Assembly (NCBI GenBank): GCA_003313425.1
Contig: NHZP01000004.1
Location: 806,001-870,000 of the forward strand
DNA from: Pseudopyrenochaeta lycopersici
Taxonomy: Eukaryota; Ascomycota; Dothideomycetes; Pleosporales; Pseudopyrenochaetaceae
Reading direction: 5' to 3'
Length of the DNA: 64,000 bases
The position numbers and the translations under genes are program-made. Shown here one piece after another: positions 44,978 to 57,396 of the stretch. Every line of letters begins with the position of its first letter. Within the stretch, counting starts at the first letter, position 1. The notes below the pieces were generated by a model that saw nothing but the letters and a program-made list of their open reading frames with translations, was not told the DNA's origin and did no database searches.

Positions 44978-46504
44978 GGGGGCTGCTTGCGGTGACGCTG
45001 CTGCGAATCTTGGAGGCAGCTGTCAGCGAACGGACCCACGGTGCAAACACAGTGAGCAGACACCTACACCGCCTATGTTCAGGAATCCGGGTCTTAGGAT
45101 GACATCTAGCAGCAGACAAGAGCCTCCTGCATTTGCGACGATGATAGCAAAAGCGTGCGCGATGCGAGCTGGCGGTTGCCGAGTATCGTGTTGTTGTCAA
45201 GTAGTGGGCGAGGGCCAACGGCGCGATGCACAACTGGACCCGACGCGGAGATGAATAAAAGCGACTGCGCAGTGCAATGGATGCTTGATGGATGCCACAG
45301 ACAAATGCAGGAGCCCAGAGAGGCAGATGTGGTCGAGGGGCGGGTTGATGTTGGGGCAGCGCAATGCGATTTCGCGCGCGAGCTTGGCACCCAATCATCA
45401 GCGACACAACATTCTCGGGCAAGGGAACACATTGATGCCATCGATCCACAAGCACAACGAAATGCTCTTTTTCTCAACATATAAACTTGGTAACTGTCTC
45501 TTTCACCCCGGAAAAGTACGCCATGGAATTCGTAGACTCAGTTCCGCAAATTTTCGGGAGTCTTCCAGCACTCTCTGGCCCGCTATTCGGGCCTCTCAGT
45601 TTTCATTCTGATAGCTCTTGCTGCCGGCGATCATGCAGGTACACATGCGGCTCAAAAAGCTTAATGCTCTTAGACACCTCGACGGCATGGTCGAAAGTGT
45701 GGGGAGGGAACCACGCACGTGCATCCACGTGCAATACATCCTTTGCCATCCCCCCACATCCCTTAACAACGACAGCGACGTGCTTTCTCAAATTCATCTA
45801 ACTTTTAGGCGTTTTGTTCGTGAACGTGATGATTGCTTGTGCGGGACAGATATCTGCTTCGCTCGTCATCAAGGTCATCATATCTGCATTGGTTCGACGG
45901 CCACTGAGCTGGGTAATTATTTTTTTAAATTTTTTTTTCAACGAATCTCATACCATCCACTGTAGCTTGCAGATGCTGTTCCTGGTCATTTCTTGTGCGT
46001 TCTGTAGACGTCATGACTAAGCATTGCGGTGTTGGGCGTAATGCGAACACCGAACGTCAAGCTCAAGAGCAGTCGGCAATAGGGCACGGGATTGATTATA
46101 TCTTTTCGGACCTAATTTCAGGGCCACTACTCTACTCATTTTCTGCGGAGCCATGCTCGACCCGCGTAATTCCTTGCCTTCGACAATAGACATTGGCTTC
46201 CAATCCAGCCCTGCTGCAGACTTGTGTCGCACAACACGTATTTTCGACAAGATTTATTCAATTCCGCAGCGTACTCGTACATCAATTATACTAATATACA
46301 GAGGCTGTGGACAAGTCATGGAAATTGTACATGCAATCAGCCATTTCTCTCTTGGGCGTAGTATTCCAAGGCTATGACTGCTGAAGTCAACAGCCACCAA
46401 GTCTCTCTAGGACTGCGACTCGGATCCTGAGCTCTATGTTTAGCAATCGGGGCATTTCACTCTTCAGGAATGATTCGATCAACAGCTAGGCCATGTCAGT
46501 CATG
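44978..46504. other. Intergenic region, one weak small frame
   Basis: This is the promoter side of the Yta7-like gene and the 3' flank of the mitochondrial membrane protein gene. A 64-residue minus-strand frame (45797-45603) has a balanced composition but no recognisable family and no clear splice partners. T-rich tracts lie near 45920-45943. Nothing else is recognised. Confidence 0.45.
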
Positions 46505-47383
46505 CTACTTCCAATGGTAACTATAGATCATACCTTTGCCATTCTCCAACAACCAGCCAGAGCAATCAATCTTCCACTTTTCGCCCTGGACCTCCACCTT
46601 TGCAATGCCAAACCTTAGTACGGCAAATTTGAACTTGAGGAAGAAATTCGTCCACTTTTGATGCACCCAGCGAGCGGATCCTTCCCAGACGCGGCCCATG
46701 ATGGACAAGTGGCCCAAATCCTCGAACACCTTCTGACGCCGGGCTCTGTCAGCCTCCAGCAGTTCCTGTACCATAGGTTCCGTCTTCTCGCTAATGGTCG
46801 CTCCTCCTAGATTTGAGTAGATGATCCGTTCTCTCGTCCACGGAGCTGCCCTGACCGTCATTCGCAGCTGCATCGGACCGCCCTGCAAACTCGGCATGAC
46901 TTCGAGCGCTCGCATTCGATTGGTAGGTGCGGTGCAGACATAGCAACCGATGGCGATGAAACTCAGTCCTACAACCACGTATGTCGGCCGGACGAAAAAT
47001 GGCAGGTCTCTTTCTTTGATGTCGTCATTGAACTTCACTGAGTAGGCACCTGCGCCTATCCATAATGCGGCAACTCCATACACCTTCGCGTAGTACCACC
47101 TGTTCTTTGGCGCCTGGTATATAAGGACTGGCTGTCGCGTTTGAACGACTTGACGCAGAACGGGGTCATTGTTTACGAAAACATTGGCTTTCTGGTTGAG
47201 GTTGCTTTTGTACTGATACTGATATCTGCGCAAAACTGAGGACGTAAATGATCGGGAGTTACGAATCGCGTTCGGTCGGAAGAAGTGTTCTCGAGTTCCG
47301 AAGATGGCGAAGCGGAGGGAGGAGGGCAACCGGAGCGAGTGTTGGTGCAGCAAGCCATCGAGGCCTCGCGAGAAGGCAGCCAT
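46505..47383 (-). CDS. Putative mitochondrial inner-membrane protein with two helices
   Basis: A single exon of 292 residues. The first 55 residues are rich in Arg, Ser and Leu and lack acidic residues apart from Asp9 and Glu32 (SLRLPSSLRFAIFGTREHFF, RNSRSFTSSVLRRYQYQYK), which fits a mitochondrial presequence with a cleavage region near RSFTSSVLRR. Two membrane helices follow near 101-118 (VYGVAALWIGAGAYSV) and 133-152 (YVVVGLSFIAIGCYVCTA). The C-terminal 130 residues are soluble with a beta-rich end (KVEVQGEKWKIDCSGWLLENG). The layout resembles the TMEM223/TMEM186 class, whose members help assemble respiratory complexes, but the match is by topology and not by a diagnostic motif. It is divergent from the Pdx1 gene with 246 bases between the starts. 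Confidence 0.7.
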   Translation of the reverse strand: MAAFSRGLDGLLHQHSLRLPSSLRFAIFGTREHFFRPNAIRNSRSFTSSVLRRYQYQYKSNLNQKANVFVNNDPVLRQVVQTRQPVLIYQAPKNRWYYAKVYGVAALWIGAGAYSVKFNDDIKERDLPFFVRPTYVVVGLSFIAIGCYVCTAPTNRMRALEVMPSLQGGPMQLRMTVRAAPWTRERIIYSNLGGATISEKTEPMVQELLEADRARRQKVFEDLGHLSIMGRVWEGSARWVHQKWTNFFLKFKFAVLRFGIAKVEVQGEKWKIDCSGWLLENGKGMIYSYHWK

Positions 47384-47629
47384 TCAGTGAGCTGTTTAAA
47401 GGCAATGCTATGAAGAGTACATTGTACTTTGGATATTCGAATCGGCAAGAGGCGATTGGCGCCGTGATTGAAAGCTATGGTTCGATGTGTAAAATGTCAA
47501 TTGGGTTTGGTCCAAGCGTTAGCACCTCCGCGAAGCTTGTTCCGCTCAACATTTCAACAACGCCGACAGCTCTACCCTCTGCACCCTCCACACACCTGCG
47601 CGACTGTGCTCACGGGGCAATTGATCTCC
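47384..47629. promoter_or_regulatory. Shared divergent promoter of two mitochondrial genes
   Basis: The 246 bases between two start codons on opposite strands must hold both core promoters and 5' leaders. The only functional link I can see is that both products look mitochondrial. I recognise no specific binding site. Confidence 0.5.
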
Positions 47630-49183
47630 ATGGCTTCAATTGCCGCGGTATGTAGGGGTTCCGCGCGCGCTGCAACCCAGCAGCTTCGCAACCATGGCGC
47701 ACGGAGAGGTAAGCGCTCTCCGGACCGGAGAATAGAAACATTACTGACAGCATTGATTAGCATTCCATTCGGGCCAGGCCTCGCTCGCTGCGCAGAATTT
47801 CAGCATGCCCGCCCTTTCTCCGACGATGACAGAGGGCAATATCGCGACGTGGAAGATCAAGGAAGGTACGACCGACCTTGCTATTGCATAAGCACCCAAC
47901 ACAGCATTGGAGACAAACTACTTCCTTTCGCTTTATGTACAATTACGAGGGCATCTTTTGACGGAACAGCTTCAGTAGTTAAAGATGCTAACCTAGTCAG
48001 GCGATTCGTTCTCTGCCGGTGATGTCCTCCTCGAGATTGAGACAGACAAGGCGCAAATGGACGTCGAGGCCCAAGACGATGGTATCTTGGCCAAGATTCT
48101 CGTATGTGCAAAGACATTGCAAGTTTTTTTGGATGCAGCTAATGAAGGTTCCAGGTAGGAGATGGGTCAAAAGCTGTCCAGGTCGGTTCCAGGATAGCGG
48201 TTACCGCAGAGCCTGGGGACGATCTGAGCTCACTGGAGATTCCTGAAGAAGACAGCCCTGCACCAAAGAAAGCAGATGCTGCAAAGACGCAACCCAAGGA
48301 GGAATCCAAAAAGGAATCCCAGCCAGTGCCAAAGGAAGAACGAACGTCTTCCCCACCCGCGCAATCAGCCAAACCTTCTAGCGGGAAGGCTACCAAGCAG
48401 ACCTACCCACTCTATCCTTCCGTACAACACCTACTTTTGGTGAATGGCCTGGCAAAAGAAGATGCAGACAAGATCCCAGCGACCGGCCCGAACGGGAGGC
48501 TGTTGAAGGGAGATGTCCTGGCATATGTTGGAAAGATTGAAGGTTCATATCCCTCAGAGCTAGCAGAACGCTTCAAGACATTATCTCACCTCGACCTATC
48601 AAATATCAAGACGGCGCCCAAGAAGGAGACTTCCAAGAAGCCCGCAACGTCAGCAGAAGCTCCTTTGGTCGTCGAGGACCTCAACATCGAAGTGGCTTTG
48701 CCCATTTCGCTCACGGCTGTGGTGGAATGCCAGAAGCGGGTCAAGGATTCAATAGGAGTCTTCTTGCCTCTCTCTACTTTTGTCGCTCGCGCTACGGAGC
48801 TCGCGAACGAAGACCTCCCAAAGTCGAAGACGGCAAAGCCCTCTGCTGACGAGCTGTTCAATGCTGTCCTTGGCCTAGACAAGGTTTCAGGATCGAAGTT
48901 CTCGCGAGGCCACTTTGTTCCTCAAGTAACTGCGCTGCCTCCAACACGATTGCAAAGTGCGCGAGCACCGGGGACCAAGAAGCCGGATGTACTAGATATC
49001 CTGGCTGGAAAGTCATCCGACCGCCGAGTCAAGGCGCGTGCAGTCGGTGGAGCGGAAAGTGTGGTTGGGCCACTCAATGTGTTCAGTGTTAGCGTGCCCA
49101 AGGGCGACGAGAAGAGAGGACGTGTTTTCCTTGAGCGCGTCAAGAGTGTTCTGGAAGTTGAGCCTGGGAGGCTCGTTGTTTGA
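47630..49183 (+). CDS. PDX1: Pyruvate dehydrogenase complex protein X (E3-binding protein)
   Basis: Four exons (47630-47708, 47761-47865, 48001-48101, 48155-49183) join to 437 residues. An Arg/Ala-rich presequence ([20 protein letters not shown]) precedes the lipoyl domain. That domain begins [23 protein letters not shown] and carries the lipoylated lysine in [15 protein letters not shown], assembled across three exons. A Pro/Ala/Lys/Glu linker leads to a peripheral-subunit-binding domain ([38 protein letters not shown]), which holds dihydrolipoamide dehydrogenase (E3). The C-terminal part is short and divergent and lacks the acyltransferase HxxxDG motif. So it is the non-catalytic E3-binding protein and not E2. 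It acts in the mitochondrial matrix as a structural core subunit. Confidence 0.95.
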
Positions 49184-50102
49184 AGATGTTGATGTCCATC
49201 ATATAGCGTCTGTATAGTACTGCATTGGCAATTCCGCAACATTACAAACACAATGGAAAGTCAACTTTTGTAACTTTTAACTACTCTGAGCCATTGTTCC
49301 CGAGCTGCACTACATAGGCTTAGGCCAAAAGATGCGCCCTCCGGTGGCTCCCGAAAACTCGAGGCGAGTGCGGTGTCCGCCGTAGCTCCGTGAGGGGCTC
49401 GAACATTTGCGTTCTGCGGGGGGTTTGATAGTGAGGCACGAAAACACCAGCAGGCAGGTGGGTGCAAAGTGTTCCTGGGCAAACGGCAACGCTAAGGCTT
49501 GATAGCTCAAACCATGTTCGGTTCGCAAGGGGTTTCGGATGATCTCCAGCATCGTAGAGCCTCACGGAGACCGGCAGATGCTGCAATATCGGACCCACGC
49601 GCACAATCAATCGACCCCGGGTTGCGGCTTGAGCGCACATGCAAGGCTCAAAATACTCGCGAGCGCATGGCAACCCGACCGGGGTGTCGTCGATCAGGCG
49701 GTGGATGGCGGTGAAGGCCGCTGGGGGCCATGCCAGCATAGGAATAAGCAGATGGCTTTTGAGAAATTCTCGCAGTCACAGCCGGAGGCCACAGTGAAGA
49801 AGTAAGACATGCAGCACAACGGCGGGGGCACGGTTACAAGTTGAATTGACACGTTCGACGCTTTGCTTTTAGTTCCCCGTGCCTTCCCCACGCTTCCTCC
49901 GAATCCCCGCCACTAACTCGCAATTAAAATTTAGCTTGACTCCGAGCTCGCAAGCTGGCAGTGAGCTCCATCCAAGACGGCGCGTTGGCCGACTCACCAC
50001 TCTCCCTCCCCCTAGTGTTCCCCAATTCTTGCACCTGCCTCTCCGACTGCCCTGTAGGCCAATTGCACCTTCTCGAACCCGGACAGTTGTCATCTTCTCA
50101 CC
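49184..50102. other. Intergenic region
   Basis: The 3' flank of Pdx1 and the promoter and leader of the carrier gene, the latter C/T-rich from about 49990. No other gene or repeat is recognised. Confidence 0.55.
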
Positions 50103-52416
50103 ATGGCGACGGTCACGCAGCAAGTGGGCGAGGTGCTCCTGGGCACCTCCGAGGAGCCCCAGCTCTCCCAGCTTACGCGCGCTGCCTTCATGAAGTATGC
50201 CCAGAAGGACGACGAGTTGGGCGAATACTTCCTCAACGAGGACCAGTTCATTGACGCTGTTGCGCCTGACAGCGAGGACTACGTAGGTACTCTGGCTTGC
50301 AGGGCATCGACCCAAAGCTAATGGCGTGTCTGCTTCAGCACAAGATCAAGCGGTACCAGTATGGCATTCTGTTCAAGGTCGCCGACCGCGACCGGAAAGG
50401 AAGGGTCAGCATACACGACTGGTCCGTCTTCCAGAACCTGCTCGCGAAACCCGACGCCGAGTACGAGGTCGTCTTCCGCTTCTTCGACACCAACAGAACC
50501 GGCTACATCAACTTTGACGACTTTTACTCGACATGGAGGGCACACAAGACCGAGGAGAGCCTGCCATTCAACTGGGAAGGCGATTGGGCCTCTCTCTACA
50601 TTGGCGGCAAGAAGCACAGGCATGCAATGACTTATCCTCAATTTGCCCAGATGCTGCGAGGACTGCAAGGCGAACGAGTCCGACAGGGCTTTACGTCTTT
50701 CGACAAGAACAAGGACGGCTTCATCGAGCCAGAGCAGTTCCAGCGCATTGTACGCGAGACTGCAAGCCACAAGCTCTCCGACTACCTCCTCGAGAATCTT
50801 CCCACGCTCTGCAACATCTCGGCAGGAAGCAAGATTTCCTACGCAAACGTGCGCGCCTTCCAGAACGTGATCCAGCAGATGGACATGATCGAACTCATCA
50901 TCCGTAATGCGACACAGAAGAGCTCCGACGGCAAGATCACACGCACAGATTTCCTCAACGAGGCTGCCAGAATAAGTCGCTTCAACCTCTACACACCAAT
51001 GGAAGCAGACATCCTCTTCCATTTTGCCGGACTGGACGAGACTACTGGAAGACTCGGTCTGCGGGATTTTGCCCGTGTCCTTGATCCATCATGGCATACC
51101 GCAGGCGTGCTAGGAGCCAAGGCGATAGGAGATGCCGGCCAGAAAGTCTTCGCGAGCACGAAATCTATATGGCATGATGTATTAGAGTCGATCCACCACT
51201 TTGCGCTCGGTTCTTTGGCCGGTGCATTTGGTGCGTTCATGGTATACCCAATCGATTTGGTGAAGACGAGAATGCAGAACCAGAGAAGCTCAGGCGTTGG
51301 GCACGTTCTGTACAAGAACTCACTCGATTGCGCCAAGAAGGTCATCAAGAACGAGGGATTCAAAGGTCTCTATTCCGGCGTGCTTCCACAACTGGTTGGC
51401 GTGGCCCCCGAGAAAGCTATCAAGCTTACGGTCAACGATCTCGTGCGAGGGAAGTTGACGGATAAGTCGACGGGCAACATCAAGTTCGTTCATGAGATGA
51501 TTGCGGGTGGTGCTGCCGGTGGTTGTCAAGTGGTGAGTTACATGCATTCTCTCGCGAAAATGTATAGAACATGCAGTAACAGGATATATACAGGTCTTCA
51601 CAAACCCCCTCGAGATTGTCAAGATTCGATTACAGATTCAGGGTGAACTCTCAAAGAACGTCGAAGGTGTGCCGAAGCGCTCTGCAATGTGGATTGTTCG
51701 AAACTTGGGTCTTGTCGGCCTGTACAAGGGAGCTTCGGCATGTCTCTTGCGTGATGGTAGGTTTTGCTCCCAAGAAGTAATGAGCAGACACTTACGATTT
51801 GCCCAGTCCCCTTCTCCGCCATCTACTTCCCAACGTACAGCCATTTGAAGAGGGATGTGTTCGGCGAGAGCCCACAGAAGTCATTGGGTGTTCTCCAGAT
51901 GCTGACAGCAGGTGCTATTGCTGGTATGCCAGCTGCATACTTCACGACGCCGTGCGATGTCATCAAGACGAGGCTGCAGGTCGAGGCGCGAAAGGGCGAG
52001 GCTACATACAATGGTCTTCGGCATTGTGCACAGACAATCTGGCGAGAGGAGGGGTTCAAAGCCTTCTTTAAGGGCGGTCCGGCCCGTATTATGCGATCGT
52101 CGCCCCAGTTCGGCTTCACTTTAGCTGGGTACGAGCTGTTGCAGCGAGGTACGTATTATTGATGGATATATAGGAAACGGCAGACCTAACGCATTCAATA
52201 GCTTTGCCCATGCCAGGCGGTGGCCATGCAGACGCGAGCTTGGAGCCATCGGTTGGGCTTGAGGAAGCCAAGGCACCGTTGCCATACCTCCGCAGCCGAA
52301 ACGCACTCAAGGTCATTCTCGATCTGGACGAGAACTTCGGACGGCCGAAGCTGCCTCCGGGCTCGAAGTTCACTGGCATTCCCGGATTCGGGGGTGACAG
52401 CAAACCGGCGGCGTGA
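50103..52416 (+). CDS. AGC1: Mitochondrial aspartate/glutamate carrier with EF-hands
   Basis: Five exons (50103-50282, 50339-51532, 51594-51756, 51807-52148, 52202-52416) join to 697 residues, the size of citrin/aralar-type carriers. The N-terminal 330 residues form an EF-hand domain with loops such as [24 protein letters not shown] and [12 protein letters not shown]. The carrier domain follows with three repeats, each with a PxD/ExxK/R signature: [22 protein letters not shown] and [11 protein letters not shown], plus the matching [16 protein letters not shown] and GFKAFFKG ends. A C-terminal tail of about 90 residues follows. The protein exchanges matrix aspartate for cytosolic glutamate plus a proton, for the malate-aspartate shuttle. 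The EF-hands face the intermembrane space and regulate transport. The intact calcium loops suggest that control is kept here. Confidence 0.96.
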
Positions 52417-54251
52417 TTGTGTGCTGCACGTGCGTAGCCGAAGTGCATTGCGGCTGAGGATAAATCAGGATTGGTCGATTTTAGGTGTGGGATACTGCAT
52501 TCGGCGCAAGCATTGCTTTATCAGCCTGTTATTGCTTTTTCGGCGTTGGTTGCTCGAGCAAGACGTGTTAGTCGCCATTTTAGCAGCCGCAGTGGGGGTT
52601 GCCTTCTGTCATGGAGGTGGAAAAGGGTTGGGCAATTTGAACAGGGCAGCGATAGACGAAAGCATTCACAGCAAAAGACTGTACGATAGCCTAGGACGGA
52701 GGTTTGTGGTGGAAGCGAAGAGCAAAAATAGCATCGGCAGCATTTTGGAGTGAGGGGAGTAGGCATTGCATTGCATGTTGCGCATGCGCGTGTAGTCAAC
52801 AAAAACTGCCCGGTACATAGCAGAGGAGGGCATTTGGTATAGCCTGTGGAAACACACTGGCCAGTTAATATACACCTGCACGTCTTGACGGGTTCCGATG
52901 CAGGCTCTTCGCTTGACCCCAGTGCAACGGCTGTGGAGCGCCGCATTGCAGGCTGACGGCGAGCCAATGGAGCAAAAGAGCAGCGGGCTCGAAAGCACAA
53001 ATGAGCGCAAGCTGGCCATCTGGGCGTTGGCTAATTATCAGATTTTTTTTTCGTTAGACGGGCTGGCCGATGTGATTTGCTGCAACACGCGGTGCTCGAG
53101 CCGGGCGTCCTGGCCGATCTGGACGACCTGGACGACCTGGCCGACCCCATGGTCAGCACTGCGGGGTCTCAAAAGAGCTAGAAGGGGTGAAAGCGGGGAG
53201 AGCACAGACGATTTGGCCAATTGCCCTGCTTTGACGGGAGCCTCATCTCACTCGTGGATTGGAGCCTCGCGCAGCTGTAGGTAAGCTCCCGCTGCGCCTC
53301 CGTAAAGGAAGGGCCGCCAGGCTCGCGAGCAGCGTCTGTTGTCCTTGCTGATGGCCGCTGCACGCTGTCGCCCGTCCTCTCCTCTCTGCTGCTACCAACC
53401 AGTCAGCCTGTCCTCTGGGCCCTGCACTGCCTCGCGACTTCCGCCATTGCCAGCGTCTGCCCGCGCGACCACGGTCCAGTCGAAACCCCCCGCAATCAGC
53501 CTCCTCTTTCAGCGCCAACGCCAGAGCTGGCCGTTGCCCAAGCAGTGCCTCCCCCGGGACCTGTGAGGGCAGACAAGGCTCGCTCGCACACTATTACCAT
53601 CATCCATGCCATCCGTGATCCAACCCTCCTGTTCTGCCAGCGCCTTGGTTGATTGTATGTTTGCGATCGGCAACCTTTCGACACCGCCTTGAGGCTGAAA
53701 AAGTAGTGAGTCGCACTGGCACTCCGCGGGTACGTTCTCCAAACCATGCAGAGCCGCAGCGTCCGAACAGCACCCTCCTTTTACCCCCATCCGTTGACCC
53801 TTTCTGCGTCCACTTTTCATTGCAATCTACCTGCCTCAATTTTCCCCAAAGATCCACCTCTCCTCACTGTGCCCTTGCGCTACTTCGCCCGTCCCCCCGG
53901 CGCCTGATCCGAGCTTGTCACGAGAGACACAGCCTTACTCTGCCGCACACCGGCAACAAGCCGACTCTCCATTCTTCTGCCTCTCGCACCTTCTGTCTCT
54001 TTTTTGTCATCATTTTTTGAACATTTTCACGTCGGCTTTTGCTTTTATTGGCATCTCCTTTAGACTATCTGCCGCTGTCGGCCTGAAGAATGCATGCGAT
54101 GGTCAGGCTGACTTTATTTCAGACAGCCATTGACGACTGGGCTCGCTGCGACACTCGTGCTCTTCACCGCCGTCTTGGGATTTATTCAGGAGCTTTTGAA
54201 GAGATATCGCTGGGATAGTTGGCCAACCGTCTGAACTATTCTTCCTCTTCT
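52417..54251. other. Intergenic region with C/T-rich leader
   Basis: The 3' flank of the carrier gene and the long promoter/5' leader of the C2H2 gene. A short imperfect repeat of GACCTG/GACGAC units lies near 53115-53145, and a T8 run near 53043. From about 53340 to 54060 the plus strand is C/T-rich, as in strong fungal promoters. No gene is recognised. Confidence 0.5.
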
Positions 54252-56129
54252 ATGCTCTCTTCGGACGAGACCGTAGAACCCATGAATACATCCATAGAGT
54301 ACTATCCAGACGACGAAGGCTTACCGCAATCTCCCCTTCTCCAGGCTGTCATTGTAAACCCAAAACCCACGCCATCTCCACCTCCAGTTGTATCACAGAT
54401 CTTTCAGCCCGTGCCGAGAATTCAAAACGTCAGTTCTCCTTCCTCCAGAAGACGAAAGAAGTCTAATCGACGCAAGACTCGACCGACGCAAGGAGATCTG
54501 GTCCTCATTCGTGAAATGATTCCGAGTCGCCCAGACCTCGCCCAGCAAGTAACCCAACACGCACTGAACTCCGATTCCGAGTCTGAAGGAGATGAAATGG
54601 AAGACCAGGTGTCCAGTGAAACAAATCCTCCTTTAGGAACCAACACATCTCACTCGCCACCTGTGGACAACCAACCCGAGGAACTGCGACAGTTTGCGCA
54701 GAAAGTTCTTATCAGTTCAACAAATCCGCCGCCAGCAAAGCCTCTGCACAGAGACTCAGTAGTTGAAGCAGACGATCCAAGCCCGGGCCTTTCTGGAGTA
54801 GATCGGCGTCCCTCACAAGCGTCAACTCTCCCTATCCTATCCAATGGCGCTGGCTTGAAAACCAACGGTACGACTTTGACCGCACCCGGTTCTTCTGCGC
54901 TGTCCGGCATGTCACCAGACCACCCAACCCCACCGCAGGGAACGGTCACGAATGGACAACCCCACAGAAATTCACTAGCGACATCACCCCACCTGCAGCA
55001 GCTTACGATATCGCAATCTAGAGGGCCTGTCACGGATACTCTCCCTGCGTTGCAAACACAACCGACGCCACGTGACGGATCCGTTAGCTCACCGAGTCAG
55101 CAGCTCCCTTCATTTCAACATATGGACAATATTGCACGGTCCGCCACAAGTGATCAGGAGTCAAACAGGGTAAACCCTTTCGCTCATCGGCCGTCGATAT
55201 CTTCTTCCATTGGACAATCACCAACAACAAATATCAGACAGCTGTCCATAAGCTCGCATTCTCCAGCGACGCCTTTCCCCACGCTAAGCGCTTCTTCACC
55301 CATCAGTGCCAGTAGCGAGCTCCAAAGGGGCGACATCTTTTTGAGGTCTAGTGGTGGTAGTGTGTTTGGTGCTGATGCGCGGAGGCCCTCACAAGCATCG
55401 GAAGGTGGTCCTTATGCTCCAACACTACATTCGGCGTCAACGAGCGAGAGCTATCAAAGCTCGGAAGGCCTCAGCCCTGGGGCAGTACAGACACCCATAG
55501 AAGGCCGACCGCGCCACATGAGTCTGGATAGCACAATCGTCTCAAGACACTTGCCTCCACCTCTCAATTCTGGTATACATCATATTCCTTCGCATAGCTC
55601 GGGCTCCTTTAAATGCGAATATCCGAGTTGCAGTGCTGCACCTTTTCAAACGCAGTACCTTCTGAAGTAAGCCCTTTTCGTTCATCGCATTTAATTCGTT
55701 TGACGCCCTGTTCTGGTGTGTGGGTGTAGAAGATTTCCCGACTAACCTCTGCAGTTCACACGCAAATGTACACTCGCAAAGTAGGCCACATTATTGTCCA
55801 GTGGCTGGTTGCCCTCGAGCGGAAGGAGGCAAAGGCTTCAAACGAAAGAACGAGATGATTCGACACGGTCTCGTCCACCAGTCGCCTGGTTACGTCTGTC
55901 CGTTCTGTCCAGATCGAGAGCATAAGTATCCAAGGCCTGACAATTTACAAAGGTGCGCAATGGCTTATCATAACCAACCGAATGGAGTATGCTAATTAGC
56001 TTATTTAGACACGTACGTGTACATCACGTAGATAAAGACAAGGACGACGCTCAACTACGCGAAGTCCTTGCGCAGCGCCCAGAAGGCGGTAGTCGTGGGC
56101 GCAGGCGTCGCGTGAGTGATATCGGATGA
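54252..56129 (+). CDS. C2H2 zinc-finger transcription factor, three fingers
   Basis: Three exons (54252-55666, 55755-55952, 56009-56129) join to 577 residues. The first ATG in the frame is 54252. The first 450 residues are Ser/Pro/Thr/Gln-rich and disordered, with a basic patch SSRRRKKSNRRKTRP that may be a nuclear localisation signal. Three adjacent C2H2 fingers sit at the C-terminus: FKCEYPSCSAAPFQTQYLL with its His pair after intron 1, YCPVAGCPRAEGGKGFKRKNEMIRH, and YVCPFCPDREHKYPRPDNLQR with HVRVHH after intron 2. Both introns cut inside a finger, which supports the splicing. A short charged tail (DKDKDDAQLREVLAQRPEGG) follows and is the sort of segment conserved in this fungal factor family. 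The target genes are not known. Confidence 0.9.
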
Positions 56130-57396
56130 TGACTTTCTTCGTCTCTGACGAGCGTCAGATCTCCACCTGATGACCACGAAACTCCTCTGCGCCGGGACGC
56201 AACAACTACCGCGCCTTCTTTTCAGCAACGAGCACCGCATTTACGAATTACATTGTTTCTTCTTTTCCCCCTCGCACTTTGCGGCTGGTACATCTTCTCC
56301 AGGCGTTTCTGGGACGGTCGGATGATACACCCGGATACCTAAAGGGCACTGAACGCTCTCCTTTACCAAGGCGAAAGATTGGACATTCTCCACCTATTGT
56401 CATTTTTTCCTCATATGAGTTGTTGTAATCTTGTCTTTGTCTCTTATTTTCGCTTCTCTTGTCTGCTTTATTCTTGACCTGCTTCACCCACACTCATTCG
56501 CTAGAGATTATTTTTTTTTCTCTCCCCTCAGTTGGCTCACGCCGCTTTTTCGTCCACTTTCCTTCTCTTCTAAACTGACATGACGGAAGGCTCTGGAGGG
56601 ATTTTGTTTCACGCTACGCCCTTCTTCAACGACGCTGCCTAGGTTTTTGGGGGAGGCATTTTGTGTGTGTTATTTTTGCTACGGGAGCTTTTGCCTCTCA
56701 ATGTGTGCTATTCATAAAGTGGCTTCAGGGGACAGGCCCTGAAGCTACTCTTTTGTAGCAGGCATGCTAGCCGAGCTGCGGGCATTCGAATCGAAGTTTT
56801 TGTGATAGCTGCTTAAATCTGCAAACCTGTCACTTCTCTGTACATTCCTTCCGACTGACATCTGATCGACCTGGAGTGTAGAGTGTGGATAGCTTCATTG
56901 CACTGTACGCATGCTGATTAACAAGGTATTATTTTTCAAAGTCAATCAGTTATTGATCAAGTCGTCGAGTCAGAATTGTGGACGTCGATGACGGAACTGC
57001 ACTATTACAAGTCGCTCAGTACAAGCCCAACAAGGTTTGTCGCAGCCTGAAGTACGACGCGGAGCATTGTGTAGTGTAAGGCGACAATTTGGGACATTAT
57101 TGTAACTTGACCAGCAATATGGAGTCGAAAGTCTTGGGGCTTATGTTCAGTGCAATCTACTCGATTCTCATACACTCCATGCCTTTGTACCACTGTGAGT
57201 TAGACTGTTGTGCTGATTGGTTCGCAGAAGTGGTATGATCATCATGTACAGGTGGACAGTTGTTTGAAGTTGTTCATTTTCATGCCAGGTAACCCAGCAC
57301 TATCGTTGGATACATAGGTGGAGGCCCGAATGCATTACCTCGCGCCATAACCCAGGAATGCTAGAAAAGACCCATGTCGCCCAGAAAACCCATTCT
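56130..57396. other. Convergent intergenic region
   Basis: This contains the 3' flank of the C2H2 gene, with T-rich tracts (near 56509-56520), and the 3' flank of the Rps2 gene on the other strand. No gene is seen. Confidence 0.55.
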
